This document shows, one piece after another, positions 1 through 10,762 of a DNA stretch of 58,248 bases. Numbering within the stretch: the stretch's first letter is position 1; the number at the start of each line of letters is the position of its first letter. Under the pieces are notes generated by a model. It saw nothing but the letters and a program-made list of their open reading frames with translations, did no database searches and had not been told where the DNA came from. Source of the DNA: a virus; IMG/VR virus record IMGVR_UViG_3300021197_000769, positions 1 to 58,248 of that record, one strand, 5' to 3'. The translations under genes were made by a program, and so were the position numbers.

Positions 1-4
1 TAAT

Positions 5-38
5 AAAACGCCAGTGAACTTAATCACTGGCGTTTTTT
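5..38. terminator. Bidirectional hairpin terminator at the left edge
   Basis: A perfect 13-bp stem (5-17 with 24-36) encloses the 6-base loop ACTTAA. It is followed by a T run on the plus strand (33-38) and by four T on the minus strand (complement of 5-8). It sits 44 bases beyond the stop of the last leftward gene, so it probably ends the late transcript. The T runs on both sides would suit a junction between converging arms if the genome is circular or permuted. Confidence 0.85.
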
Positions 39-81
39 AGTTAGAAGCCTTAGGTATGGTACGCCTATTGTATATGCTTCT

Positions 82-441
82 TTACTTACCGCATTCTTCG
101 CCGGTTGCTACATTTACCCAGTTTTCTTTTTCGAACCAGTCTCTTAGAGTAGCTCCTTTCTTTCTAGCCCCTTTAACATTGCTTCTATCAGATCTTTCTC
201 TCTTGCCGCTTTTACCTGCCGTACGCTTAGCTCTTATTACAGCGTCTTTTTCTTTTTTACTCATAGATGCTACTTTAGCCGCTGGTAAACAGGCTTTTGT
301 TGTTCCGCCGCCTTTTGTTTTACTTTTCATTTTAGGCCCACCTGCTTTCGTACATTTTACGCCATATCCTGATGCGTATGCACTTGGCCATACCTTATAC
401 TTTCTTTTTGCTGCTGCTTTACATGCTGGTGATATTTTCAT
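82..441 (-). CDS. Small basic phage protein with DUF5872-type C-terminal motif
   Basis: This 119-residue, very lysine/arginine-rich protein begins with a cysteine-containing segment that includes WPSAYASGYGVKC (about residues 18-30). It ends with a WF...NWVNVATGEECGK motif typical of small viral and phage proteins of the DUF5872 type; that family name is from memory. No enzymatic motif is visible. It is the last gene of the leftward late operon, 8 bases after the giant internal protein gene, so a virion or DNA-packing role is plausible but not shown. The ATG at 441 follows an A-rich leader. Confidence 0.7.
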   Translation of the reverse strand: MKISPACKAAAKRKYKVWPSAYASGYGVKCTKAGGPKMKSKTKGGGTTKACLPAAKVASMSKKEKDAVIRAKRTAGKSGKRERSDRSNVKGARKKGATLRDWFEKENWVNVATGEECGK

Positions 442-449
442 AACTAATA

Positions 450-3400
450 TTACTTTATTTTTTTTGTTGTTACTTTTACTTTTTTTGATTGCATTTTTTT
501 CCCCCCTTTGCTAAAAAATTTAATCGATTTATCTTTCTTAGCCTTTTTTTCTGCCTCTTGCTCTTTCTTTGTTAACCCAAGTGACCACTTATCCCAGCCT
601 AGTACTAAACCTATTCTTTGATAAGTGTGCATGTCTTCAGTTATAGCAGCTTCAACATTTTGAGCTTTTCTAATTACCCTATCTAATGGAACATTTCCTA
701 CGGCTGCTACAGTGTTACCTACAGCTAAATAAGCTGGGTTTTGTATATCAAATCCCATTGTTTCCATTTTATCTTTATCCCATTCAAAAGCTTTACCAAC
801 TGATTTTATTTTGCTGTACTTAGAAGATATAGGTGGGGATATTTTTAATAGCTCATCAGCTACATTACTATATTTAGGTCTGTCTTTTTCGCTTTCTTTA
901 TAAATTTTAAGCCCTACATTTTTTATTGTAGATACTACAGCCCCGGCAATACCAGTACCTCTTAATATAGAATCTAGCATTGAGTTCGCAATATTGATAG
1001 TTTTGTCAGTTGTTAAACCTTCTTCGTCTTCATCATCAAATGCTAAGCCAATTAATGCTTGTTGTAAGGCGGTAAATATAAGGTTCTGTACAGCCATGTA
1101 ATAAACAATCTTAGATATATTTGTTTTAGCGTCCCCACGCCCATTCTTAAGGTCTAAGACGGCTTTTTTTGTTAATCTAGCATATTGAGATGGGGTATTT
1201 GCAAAAGCTAATATAATGCGTCCTAATGGACCCGCTTGTTGCTGACTAATTTTATCTGGCCGACTTGATTGCTGAGAATCTTCTGCAGCTTCTCTAAAAT
1301 CATCAAAAGCCATTTGTTCTGCTTCAGCTTGGCTTAGCGTATCATCAGCCTTCATTAATGAATTAATTCTATTTCTATAAAAAGTTGCGCCACCTGAAGA
1401 TATTGCAAAGCTATCAGCTATCTGCGTAGGTGTAAATCCAAGTTGTAGTAATCTTGCTATTACAGCTTTAGGCCCGCCTTTTTTAGCTAAGCTTGCTATT
1501 TCTGCCTCTTCTACTTCCATTTTAAGCCCACCTCTACGATCTACTAAGTAGTCAGAATTAAATAAATACTTAAAATCTTTCCAATATTGTTTTTGATTTG
1601 CGAATGCTTTCCCAGCCGCAATTGGGTTGTTATCTGACCAATTTATAAAGTTAATTGAAGATATTGTTTGCAGAATAGCAGATCTAGTATTGAAGAACAT
1701 AATAACACCAGTAGACGCATTAAGGTAATCCATAAACCTACCTGTTAATCTATCCATATTTGGAGATCTGTTTCTACCACTCTTCATTCTATCTAATGAA
1801 TTTTCAAGGGCTTCTCTATAGTTACTACCAAAAGCGGCTTGTAATTTATTAAGGTTATCACTTGAAAATATTTCATCAACATTATTTTGCCATACTTGTA
1901 AATATTTTGTTCTAGTATCTGTATTAAGAACCTCTAAAAGATCTGTGGTTATGGTTCCTGTGGTCCAACTTTTTTCTGGCTTAGCATATCCCTCATTTTT
2001 AGTAAGTGCTATCAATGTATTTGCAAATTGCTGAAGTTCAGGATTTTTATTCATAAACTCCCCAAGTTCTGCTTTATCTGAATCATTTATTCCAGGAATA
2101 GTATTGCCTTGCTTGGTCCATATGTGATACCGAACGGCTTGTTCTCTTGTAAAATCAGATCCTGGTATTTTTTTAGCTAAGTCTTTAGGTGTTATATCTA
2201 ACTTATCTACTAAAGCATTGTAGTTTTTCATCATAGATATTCTAGCAGCACTTATATTTCTCATTGCTGCCGCATAAGGATCTAACAAGTTTTCCTTGTA
2301 CCACGCCATTTGAGCATCTCCTACTTTGCCTTTACCTAAAGTTGTGTACAATAATCCTAAAAAATCTTCTGCACTAGGCGGTATAAAGAACTTAAACCTT
2401 CCTTTACCATCACCTCTTACTTTTGCTCTTGCTGCAGACACCTCTCTACTACTTGGTATACCTGTTTTGTTTTCTATTATGTCGTTAAACGTTTTATTAA
2501 GACTTTGTTTTTTGCTAAACTTTATTTGTTTGTCAACTTCGTCGTCATATATGGCTTCAGCATTATCAATAGTTTCTTGAACAGTAGGCTCACCCTCTAA
2601 TTGTGAATCTTTTGGTAAAGCTTTATTATTTCCTTCTGCTGCTTTCTCTTTGGATTTTTGTAATGCTTTTTCTTTTAATGACACCTTATTGCCAGAAGCA
2701 TCTATACCAATGTCTACAGCAAAGCTTTTACCATTTATATTTATTAATGTTGACGGGTCTATTCCCCCTTTTATTTTTGCAACTTCTGGATTAAAATACC
2801 TATCATACCAGTTTTTCCAGCCTTCTGGCATTAATAATTTAAACCCTGCAGCATTTACCTTATTATTACTATCCTCACTTAAAGCTATTATATTATAGTT
2901 GTCTTTTATTTTATTAAATTCCGTTTTAAAATCTTTTTTAGGATCTAATATAGATTCCATTAAATTAAGGTAAGCTAACTGAGATGGCACAGCGTGCTCA
3001 TAATATAATTTACCAGCGTTTAATTGATAGCCTGTTATAGGGGCCCCTATTCTATGGGGATTAGTAGACTCATTGATTGAGTTTTCTAAAAAGTACATTA
3101 TAGGAACAGCCATATTTTTGTCTTTGCTTATAATGTCATTTATGTCATTCCACATTTTGTCAAAAACTTTACTGTTCTTTTCGTTATACTTATCTATTTT
3201 ACCACTTTTTAAAGCTTTTTTAAATTTTTCTTCAGTAGACCCTATAGCTCTACTAGGGCCTGTTCTCCCAACTGTAACTCTTTTAGGTAAATTTAAAGCC
3301 GCTAACCTTTTTCTTAAATAATTAGATATAGCCTTGTCTCCGCCTAAAGCTTTTGACCTAAATTGTAGAACAGTTCTGTTTAAAAGCTTAAAGTCCTCTG

Positions 3401-6400
3401 TGTTAAAAATATTTATTAATGGAAGAACCATATTATTTATATAGTTGTCTACATCCTTTTCCGTTCTTATCTCTGTATAGTTTAAATTATACTTGTTTAA
3501 TAAGTCTTTGCTTGATTTACTAAACATTATGTCTGCTTTACCAGCAGCTATATCCTGTTTCTCTTGGACTGTAACATCACCATATTCTCTAATCAGTTGA
3601 TTTGCAGATAATCTAGCCATAAGGTTTATCATACCTTGTAGCGTCTTGCTTTCTCTACCTCTTCCTGACGCATCAACAGTAACCATTAAGTCACCATTTG
3701 CATCCATACCAAAAGCTCTTAGAACATCTGTTTTATCTAAACCTCTTTTTAATATAAATGGTGCTAACCCATTCTTCTTTGTGAACCTAGGATTCTTATT
3801 ATATAACTCTTGTAATATGTTATTAGGTAAGTTAGTAGCAGTTCCTTGTAATTCCTTGCTAGTTAAACCACCTGGAGGTATTGCACCCTTAGGCAATAGT
3901 TTTAATATTAGGTCAATGTTTTCATTAGCCCATGCTCTAGCCGAAGTGTAATCCGCTCTATTAAATACAGTTTTCTTATCGGATAACTTTTTAACCGATA
4001 TTTTTAGTTCTTCTGAAATAGGTTCCAAAACGGCTAGTAAGGCCGCATCGTTTTTTTTAACGCCTATCTTTGCAAAGGTTCTTTCCTTAGCCGGTATATC
4101 CTTAGTTACTTCTTCTATTGTATCGATTGTTTTGTTTAATGCAACTTCATCCGCAATAAATTCTTCAGCTGGTTTTATTAAATCTGCAACCCTAGCGTCT
4201 TCTTCTGCAATTTCTATTGCTGTGCTAGTGGATTCAAAAGGCAATACATCATCTGATGCAATACCTCGCATACCTTCACTTTCAATGTCTTTTGTAAAGT
4301 CTGTTCCTAATATTCTCTCCGATGCGGCTATTGCTCTTAATGGCAAATTTTTATTTATGTATGCTGCAAGCGGAACACCTGATTCAGGCTTGTAGGTTCT
4401 TATTAAATCTATTAAGCCTCCTTTACCTGTGTTTATTTCGTCAGTTAGCAATTGTCTATCAAACCCAGGAGCATTCTCCCTTTTGTTAACAAGCCCGGCA
4501 ACCATGCCTCCAAACTGTTGTATTATTTCAAAGCTTCCATCAACACCTTTTTCTTCGTATATTTTTTGTACTTTTTCAGATGCCGCTTTTCCTGCCTCTG
4601 TTACAGGCTTAGCTCCCTCTTTTGCTTTTGGCTTAGCCTTAACCTCCGTAGGTCCTTGCTCTTCTATCTGCTTAATTTTAGCTTCTAGTACTGCTTCTTG
4701 AGATTCAAACTCTTCAAAGCTTATTTCACCAGCATTTCTTTTATCAAATAGGTCATCTATTTGCTTGCCAATTTTATTGATTTCAGATTTTTGAGCAGAG
4801 GTTAATGCTTTTGAAAACTTTATTTTGTCTTTGCTTTTAGGCTTTTTAATGCCTGCAAGTTTCTTTTGGGATTTAGTTAATTTACCTTTTTTAATACTTT
4901 TGTTGTAGTCTTTTACAAAATTTAATACGTCTTGGCCTGTATCAAATTTTATCTTAACACCCATTTTTTGTAATATCTCTCTTAAAATATTACCTATTTT
5001 AGCTAAAGTACTTTCATTAATGTTAAAAGTACCCTCAGCTAAAGCGTCCGATGTTAATGTTAATATTTCTTCCCACTCTACATCAAAGTCACCCGAAGTT
5101 AGTATCTTATCAACGACCGCATCCCATCCTTCAGGGTTTACGAGTTCATTTGTTTTTTTGTTTTTTACATATTGGCTTATTCTTTTCCCAAGCTTACTAG
5201 TCTTCATTTGCTCAGGATTAGAATCGTATAAGAACTTAAATAATTTCTTGCCTAGTTCGGCGCTTTGGCCCTTTTTTGTAAAAGACTTAGCAAGTAAAGC
5301 GTGTAAAAATTCGTGTGCAGCAACATTAACGTCTTCCGCTACTGCTGAAGCGTCTTTATTAATTACTATTACATTAGATCCATCTTTAAGTGTTATAAGA
5401 AAGCCCTGTGCTTCTCCAACAGAGTCTATCATTCTTTCTCCCTCTTTCGCTTCCTCTTTATCTTTAAATGGTTGCCTTTTACCTTCCTTAATTAAGTTCT
5501 CAACATAGCTTCGTACTTCTTCCCCTGTTTGGAATGTTTTAACTTCTGTATTTTCAAATCCTTCTGTTAATTTTTCAACTGTTTCTAAAGTTTCTTCAAA
5601 CCCGCCTAAATCGTTAATTGTTTCATTTAGTGCATCAATCTTTTTTTCTAGCTTAGTAATCTCTTCAGGATCAGTTGCTTCTTCAATATCAAATTTGTAG
5701 TCTTCTCTTTCCTCAATCAATTCATTGATTTTTGCTCTATTATCTGCTTGTTCAGCAACTCCACCATCTATTAAATCCCCTCCTAAAAACACATTTCTAG
5801 TAACTTCTTCCCCATCTACAATTATGGTTTTCTTAGAAGATGGCTTAACTTTTTTCAATGCCTCAGGAATGTCACCATCTATTACAATCTTTTGATTCCT
5901 ATTCAACGTCGGCTTTTTAAATTCCCCCTCAAAAATAGGTCTTGCTTCTATCAACGCTAAAAATTTACTTTTATCCCCTGATACTTTGTCTAGTTTAGAT
6001 TGTAAATTTTCTACTGTTTCTTTAGTATTGCCCCTTGCTTCAAGAGCTTTTTCTAAAATAGCCTCCTGTGCAGTTAAATCAAGTATTGTTCTATTTTCAG
6101 CGGCAGTTGCTTTAGTAGCAATAGTTTCTGCTGTTTCAAAAGTATTTATAAACTCTTCTGTTAGTAAATTTATTTGCTCCTTAACATTTTTTGAATCAAA
6201 CCCAGGTTGGTTAGCATTTGCTTGTGACAATAAATTTTCAACGGTTTTGTTAATTCTATTTATATTTTTTAATTCATTATTTTTTAAATATAAATATTGT
6301 GCCCCTGGAATAGTTGCAAATGTTGCAGATGTTGGCAATGACGCCGAAGCTTCAATAGCCCCCTGCCTAGCGGCCTTAGTAAAGTCCAATTCTTTACCTT

Positions 6401-8255
6401 TTGCCCAATCGTCAATTAAGCTTTCTGAACCCCCTTGAAAAAGTTCAGTACCGGGCTCTACAAAAATTGCATTTACAGCATCTTTCCCAAGCTGTCTTTT
6501 TAGTCCCGGATCTATTCTAATGCCTTGTCTTGTTGCTGCAGAAATAGTTTTGTTAACCGAACCAAGGCTACCTTTTATCATTTTGCCAAATTGGAATGTA
6601 TCAACCAAACCAAGTGTTCCTACCAAGCCAGATGCAACTCCGGCGCGGCCTTTGCTAACACCTTCTTTTCTAAGATTGTAATATGTTTCTTTCTGAAGAG
6701 CATTAGCAACTATGTATTTACCCGCCACTGGTATTGCCGCCGCAGCCATATACGAAGCAGATTCAAAGCCTAGCTTTGCTGCACCATTTATAAATCCAGT
6801 AATATCTCCATTTGCTAGCCTATCAATAACATCCTCTGTTTTATATAATTGAGGCCCACTTATTGCCTTTGAAGTTCTGTCTAGCTCGTCATAGTATCTT
6901 CTTAAAAATACGTCGTCTATGTCTTCCCCTGTTTTTTTTGATTCTTTTTTTGCTGTAGCGTAAGCGTTTTTTGCAGAAATTGTTACCATTCCTGCACCAC
7001 CAATTGGGGCAGCTTCAAATGAGCCTAAAACACCCGATACCTGTTCCGCATCTAAAAACCAGTCTAAACCCTCCGCTGCAAGCATTTTTAGACCTTTACT
7101 AAAAACATTGTAAAATCCTGCCGCACTTGCTCTTGCACTTCTAGTATATTCACCAGTCTCGGCGGCTTCAATTTGTTGGTTATTTATAGCTTGTAAATAC
7201 TCGTCGTTTTTTATATTTAGTTTAACAGAACCTTCCCCATTTAATATATCTTCATATTTATTTGATCCTAAAAATTTTTCCATTTCAGAACGAGGCACAG
7301 CTTTATTATCTATATAATATTCTGCTCCAGCTTCGTAAAAATCAACATCTGTATTTTTCTTTATTAAGTCTGCTTTTAATTTTTCTATTGTTTTTATTTG
7401 GCCCTCTAAATTAGTTCTTTCAGGGCTATCAAGCGGGTTTGCAAAATCAGCCACTCCTATTGGTCTAAATGTAGCTTTAGGCGTAGGTAGGTTTTCTATT
7501 TCTTCTTTTAGCTTTGCTATACGCTCATCAAAGGCCTGCAGCTGTTCTGGAGTGGTTCTTTTAATATCTCCAAGTACCTCTTTTCTACCGGGTACAAGGT
7601 TTATGTTAGATTCCCTCCACTCTGTTATGTTGTTGCCATATTTAGCATTAAGATTAGTAAACTTTTCTGCATTTTCATTTAATATTTTTAGCTCTTTGTT
7701 CACCTCTTCCCGCATTGTATCATCAACGGATTCAGGATTTGCATTGGCGGCAAAGTTTAAAGCATCGAGTGCTGCTCTAGCGGCATTGGCTTTTTTAGCA
7801 TAAGAGCTTAAGCTATCTTGTGCTCGGAAAAATTCATCATTTATCAATGCTATCTCACTAACCTCCTTATCTGGATCTAATGCCCTATCAATAGCTAATT
7901 GTCTTTTTTGCTCTGGTGATATTGTAGACGGATCCACGATAACCTTTGGGGTTACTGGTTCTATTTTCGGTTCTAAATTTATTTTAAACTGAACTTTTGG
8001 ATCATACTTATCTTCATTATCCTCTTCTTGTGGCGCTAAAGGTCCAACCCCAGATGCTGAAACTTCTTCCGTTGCTGTGGCCACATCTTCCTCCACAACA
8101 ACATCTTTCTTTCCCGGCTTTTCAACTGCAAATTTCTCAAAAAAACTTTTAGCCATTGCATCTATATCCTCTTCGGAATATCCTTGTTCGTACATTAGCT
8201 TGGAATTGGCGTTAAGCCTATTTAGCATTTCAGGTGTTAATTCTTTATCGTTCAT
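450..8255 (-). CDS. Giant internal virion (polyvalent) protein, 2601 residues
   Basis: At 2601 residues this is the largest gene in the window. The first 370 or so residues are charged and coiled-coil-like. A hydrophobic Ala/Gly-rich stretch lies near 490-540. A zinc-peptidase-like HEFLH motif is at residues 981-985. A segment near 1270-1310 (LIRTYKPESG...AAYINK) resembles sigma region 2. The C-terminal part (about 2150-2500, with FANTPSQYARLTKKA) resembles domains shared by large polyvalent phage proteins (LPD38-like, from memory). Following a gp14-like protein and a 577-residue protein, it is best read as an ejected internal virion protein, like the large core protein of T7-type phages. Whether the HEFLH site is active is unknown. 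Confidence 0.7.
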   Translation of the reverse strand: MNDKELTPEMLNRLNANSKLMYEQGYSEEDIDAMAKSFFEKFAVEKPGKKDVVVEEDVATATEEVSASGVGPLAPQEEDNEDKYDPKVQFKINLEPKIEPVTPKVIVDPSTISPEQKRQLAIDRALDPDKEVSEIALINDEFFRAQDSLSSYAKKANAARAALDALNFAANANPESVDDTMREEVNKELKILNENAEKFTNLNAKYGNNITEWRESNINLVPGRKEVLGDIKRTTPEQLQAFDERIAKLKEEIENLPTPKATFRPIGVADFANPLDSPERTNLEGQIKTIEKLKADLIKKNTDVDFYEAGAEYYIDNKAVPRSEMEKFLGSNKYEDILNGEGSVKLNIKNDEYLQAINNQQIEAAETGEYTRSARASAAGFYNVFSKGLKMLAAEGLDWFLDAEQVSGVLGSFEAAPIGGAGMVTISAKNAYATAKKESKKTGEDIDDVFLRRYYDELDRTSKAISGPQLYKTEDVIDRLANGDITGFINGAAKLGFESASYMAAAAIPVAGKYIVANALQKETYYNLRKEGVSKGRAGVASGLVGTLGLVDTFQFGKMIKGSLGSVNKTISAATRQGIRIDPGLKRQLGKDAVNAIFVEPGTELFQGGSESLIDDWAKGKELDFTKAARQGAIEASASLPTSATFATIPGAQYLYLKNNELKNINRINKTVENLLSQANANQPGFDSKNVKEQINLLTEEFINTFETAETIATKATAAENRTILDLTAQEAILEKALEARGNTKETVENLQSKLDKVSGDKSKFLALIEARPIFEGEFKKPTLNRNQKIVIDGDIPEALKKVKPSSKKTIIVDGEEVTRNVFLGGDLIDGGVAEQADNRAKINELIEEREDYKFDIEEATDPEEITKLEKKIDALNETINDLGGFEETLETVEKLTEGFENTEVKTFQTGEEVRSYVENLIKEGKRQPFKDKEEAKEGERMIDSVGEAQGFLITLKDGSNVIVINKDASAVAEDVNVAAHEFLHALLAKSFTKKGQSAELGKKLFKFLYDSNPEQMKTSKLGKRISQYVKNKKTNELVNPEGWDAVVDKILTSGDFDVEWEEILTLTSDALAEGTFNINESTLAKIGNILREILQKMGVKIKFDTGQDVLNFVKDYNKSIKKGKLTKSQKKLAGIKKPKSKDKIKFSKALTSAQKSEINKIGKQIDDLFDKRNAGEISFEEFESQEAVLEAKIKQIEEQGPTEVKAKPKAKEGAKPVTEAGKAASEKVQKIYEEKGVDGSFEIIQQFGGMVAGLVNKRENAPGFDRQLLTDEINTGKGGLIDLIRTYKPESGVPLAAYINKNLPLRAIAASERILGTDFTKDIESEGMRGIASDDVLPFESTSTAIEIAEEDARVADLIKPAEEFIADEVALNKTIDTIEEVTKDIPAKERTFAKIGVKKNDAALLAVLEPISEELKISVKKLSDKKTVFNRADYTSARAWANENIDLILKLLPKGAIPPGGLTSKELQGTATNLPNNILQELYNKNPRFTKKNGLAPFILKRGLDKTDVLRAFGMDANGDLMVTVDASGRGRESKTLQGMINLMARLSANQLIREYGDVTVQEKQDIAAGKADIMFSKSSKDLLNKYNLNYTEIRTEKDVDNYINNMVLPLINIFNTEDFKLLNRTVLQFRSKALGGDKAISNYLRKRLAALNLPKRVTVGRTGPSRAIGSTEEKFKKALKSGKIDKYNEKNSKVFDKMWNDINDIISKDKNMAVPIMYFLENSINESTNPHRIGAPITGYQLNAGKLYYEHAVPSQLAYLNLMESILDPKKDFKTEFNKIKDNYNIIALSEDSNNKVNAAGFKLLMPEGWKNWYDRYFNPEVAKIKGGIDPSTLININGKSFAVDIGIDASGNKVSLKEKALQKSKEKAAEGNNKALPKDSQLEGEPTVQETIDNAEAIYDDEVDKQIKFSKKQSLNKTFNDIIENKTGIPSSREVSAARAKVRGDGKGRFKFFIPPSAEDFLGLLYTTLGKGKVGDAQMAWYKENLLDPYAAAMRNISAARISMMKNYNALVDKLDITPKDLAKKIPGSDFTREQAVRYHIWTKQGNTIPGINDSDKAELGEFMNKNPELQQFANTLIALTKNEGYAKPEKSWTTGTITTDLLEVLNTDTRTKYLQVWQNNVDEIFSSDNLNKLQAAFGSNYREALENSLDRMKSGRNRSPNMDRLTGRFMDYLNASTGVIMFFNTRSAILQTISSINFINWSDNNPIAAGKAFANQKQYWKDFKYLFNSDYLVDRRGGLKMEVEEAEIASLAKKGGPKAVIARLLQLGFTPTQIADSFAISSGGATFYRNRINSLMKADDTLSQAEAEQMAFDDFREAAEDSQQSSRPDKISQQQAGPLGRIILAFANTPSQYARLTKKAVLDLKNGRGDAKTNISKIVYYMAVQNLIFTALQQALIGLAFDDEDEEGLTTDKTINIANSMLDSILRGTGIAGAVVSTIKNVGLKIYKESEKDRPKYSNVADELLKISPPISSKYSKIKSVGKAFEWDKDKMETMGFDIQNPAYLAVGNTVAAVGNVPLDRVIRKAQNVEAAITEDMHTYQRIGLVLGWDKWSLGLTKKEQEAEKKAKKDKSIKFFSKGGKKMQSKKVKVTTKKIK

Positions 8256-8261
8256 TTTTTA

Positions 8262-9995
8262 TTAAATTAAAGGCCCAAACCCAGATTGTAAAATAACTTT
8301 TCCATTTTTATCAAATCTTATTGGTGCTGGCTTAGATACTGTCCTAACTTCTATTGGTACGAATTTTTCTTCTAAGTAAGTTTTTATCTTATCCATATCA
8401 TTAAATATATCGTATCCTTCATCTAATATTGGAACATAATCTTTAAACATTGTTTCTTCACCGTCTTCTACTTCTTTTCTTAGTTGTTCTCTAACAGGGT
8501 AAAATTTACCATCTTTTATTTCAAAGTTAATATTTGGCGTAATTAAACCACCCATTTCTTTTCTAAATGCATCTATTATATCCTTCTCATCTATATCTGA
8601 TGCTTTAATTGGAATGCCACTTTTGCCAGGTTTTGTTTTTCGTATTTTAGCAACATTGGATTCTAAATTTTCAAATGCTCTATCAATCTGGCCTTGTATT
8701 TGATTAGCTTTTAATTGTATGTCTCTAGGTTTATCAGCTTTGGTATCGCTAGCCATAGATTTTCTAAGCCTTTCAGTTGCGGCAGCATCAATTTCTCTTT
8801 TAGGGTCACTAAATGCGCCGGCCCCATTGGCAGATATCTCATGTACCATTCGCATAAAACCATCATATTCGTCGTCACTTAAAAAAGCTGTGCTTGGTGA
8901 ATTATTTTCTGTGTCCATAATAAATTCTCCAAATTCGTTAGTGATAGGGGTTACTTTATCTTCCCGCTCTGCTTTGCCCTCTGCATTCTTATATATAGAT
9001 CCATCTTTATTTCTTTTAAAAAATCTATATCCAACAGCATCGCTACCCGGAATTTTTTCTCCTATACCCTCCTCTTGGAGTAAATCTAGCATTGATTCCA
9101 CTCCATTTTTTATAATTAACTCGCCATACTCTGTTGCAGCGGGTTCAACAGAAGAATACAGCTTATCTGAATCAATACTTTCTATATTATATATGGAGCT
9201 TGCAACATTTTCAGTTGATTCTTTTATAAACATGTCAGCAGGAGTATTATTGGCCTTTAAAACATCTATCCCCTTTAAAATTTCTTGTGTACCCCCGATA
9301 ACATCAGGATTTATCCTGTAGCTTTGTCTATTAAATTTTGTTTCAGGGTTTTCGCCCCCTAAAAAATTAGCGTAATCTCTTATTGTAACTCCATCTTTTT
9401 TACGCTCAAGGTAGTCATGGTATTCTCCATCATCGCCTAACTCAACTCCATAACTTTTTTCCCATCCAGTTCCAGAGGAGTATGCTTCTAAAAAATTGCC
9501 TGTTGCAGAGGCAGGAGAGATTTGATTTGGTTTTGATCCAACCCCCTTTGATAGATCATTATTTATTTGTTCGTCCGAGGCCTCTAAGTTAGCTAAACTT
9601 GTTTGAAGTCCATTAAAATACTGTTGCCCCGCAGCAACTAATCTAGTTTCTTTGTTATATTCCTCCGTTCCAGTCTCTAATCCCCCTGGTAGGGTTCTTA
9701 TTCTTCCATTAGCGGTTTGCATGGAAACAAATTTAGTAGCGTCCGTAACGCTTTGAGCATTAAGGGAACTATTTTCAATATTTGAATTTCCAATAGAAAG
9801 GCGTTTAGCCTCCTCTGTATGAATTTTTCTTATAGCCTTATCAGTCTCTTCTTTTTGTTTAGCTCTTTTTTCGGATTGTTTTAATGAGGCTTGCAAAATT
9901 TTATTAAAATTAGCAGAAAGTCTATCTGTTGTAGCCCTAGATATTTTACCCGATTGTGTATCAACTAATGATGCTGGTTTTCTATATGTACCCAT
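8262..9995 (-). CDS. Probable internal virion/ejection protein, 577 residues
   Basis: I do not recognise a family. The first 75 residues are very charged and likely helical (repeated K/E/R/Q), followed by a long acidic, mixed helical region with no membrane segment and no catalytic signature. It lies between a gp14-like protein and the 2601-residue internal protein, with a gap of 6 bases to the latter. This matches the three-protein internal core or ejection cluster of podoviruses, so an ejection role is inferred from position only. Confidence 0.6.
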   Translation of the reverse strand: MGTYRKPASLVDTQSGKISRATTDRLSANFNKILQASLKQSEKRAKQKEETDKAIRKIHTEEAKRLSIGNSNIENSSLNAQSVTDATKFVSMQTANGRIRTLPGGLETGTEEYNKETRLVAAGQQYFNGLQTSLANLEASDEQINNDLSKGVGSKPNQISPASATGNFLEAYSSGTGWEKSYGVELGDDGEYHDYLERKKDGVTIRDYANFLGGENPETKFNRQSYRINPDVIGGTQEILKGIDVLKANNTPADMFIKESTENVASSIYNIESIDSDKLYSSVEPAATEYGELIIKNGVESMLDLLQEEGIGEKIPGSDAVGYRFFKRNKDGSIYKNAEGKAEREDKVTPITNEFGEFIMDTENNSPSTAFLSDDEYDGFMRMVHEISANGAGAFSDPKREIDAAATERLRKSMASDTKADKPRDIQLKANQIQGQIDRAFENLESNVAKIRKTKPGKSGIPIKASDIDEKDIIDAFRKEMGGLITPNINFEIKDGKFYPVREQLRKEVEDGEETMFKDYVPILDEGYDIFNDMDKIKTYLEEKFVPIEVRTVSKPAPIRFDKNGKVILQSGFGPLI

Positions 9996-10013
9996 GTTCC
10001 TTTATTATTTTTA

Positions 10014-10748
10014 TTACCCTAAGCCCCCGAAGCCTTTGCTTATATTTCCACTACCAAAGCCTGTTCTAGGCATAAAGGTTTTTCTAGGTATACTTATATT
10101 ACTTTTTTTGCCAAGGCTGCCAAGGTCAAACTGTCCACTACTAATTCCTGCCCCCGCTAAACTACCGGCCATATCTCCTAATGCGCCAAGGCCACTTGAA
10201 AAAGCCGCTCTTTTATCAATTGTCGATTGCATTTCTCTTGCTCTTTGCTCATCAGTTAATGATTGTGTTCTATCTAATTGTTCCACAATGCGAGCTTCTG
10301 CTCTTAACCCTTCTTCTAATTTTTTCTGTTGTAAAACCGCTTCTCCTTCGGCTCTTAATTTTTCGTTAGCCGCCTCTTGTTTTTCTATGCTAGCCGAAAC
10401 CCCCTTTTTACTTGATAAAGCTGCTTGTGCTAATGCCGTAGCCCCACCTGCTGCTCCGCCTGTTGCTCTGATTGTGTCTAATGTATTTGCTAAAGCAATA
10501 TCTGTTTGCTCAATTTGCATTTCTGCGGCTTGTGCTGCGACACCTAAGTTAGCATATGTGTTACTAAATTGTCCTTCAAAATTATTTACAAGATCTCTTC
10601 TTTCTTGCTCTAAATTTTTTAAAGTCCTTTCCAAAGCCTCTCTTTTGCCTTTAGCATCTGCTTTATCTTTTTTTGCATTAGCCATACCTACTATAGTATT
10701 AGTTATAGCTGATCCCGCTTGTACTAACATTGCTGCCATTAGTCCCAT
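10014..10748 (-). CDS. T7 gp14-like internal virion protein candidate
   Basis: The 244-residue product starts with a hydrophobic Ala/Gly/Met segment (residues 1-23), continues with a long coiled-coil rich in Ala, Glu, Gln and Lys (about 25-175), and ends in a Gly/Ser-rich tail containing AFSSGLGALGDMAGSLAGAG. A membrane-inserting N-terminus followed by a long helix is usual for the smallest podovirus ejection protein. Translation could instead start at Met4 (MAAM). The gene is 14 bases downstream of a beta-rich tail protein gene. Family assignment rests on shape and position. Confidence 0.6.
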   Translation of the reverse strand: MGLMAAMLVQAGSAITNTIVGMANAKKDKADAKGKREALERTLKNLEQERRDLVNNFEGQFSNTYANLGVAAQAAEMQIEQTDIALANTLDTIRATGGAAGGATALAQAALSSKKGVSASIEKQEAANEKLRAEGEAVLQQKKLEEGLRAEARIVEQLDRTQSLTDEQRAREMQSTIDKRAAFSSGLGALGDMAGSLAGAGISSGQFDLGSLGKKSNISIPRKTFMPRTGFGSGNISKGFGGLG

Positions 10749-10762
10749 ATTATTTTATTTTT

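Noticed and set aside
5020-5508. Plus-strand frame of 162 codons opposite the giant gene
   Set aside because: It is a shadow of the 2601-residue gene, with Ser/Leu-rich composition and no start context.
8719-9321. Plus-strand frame of 200 codons
   Set aside because: It is a shadow of the 577-residue virion protein.
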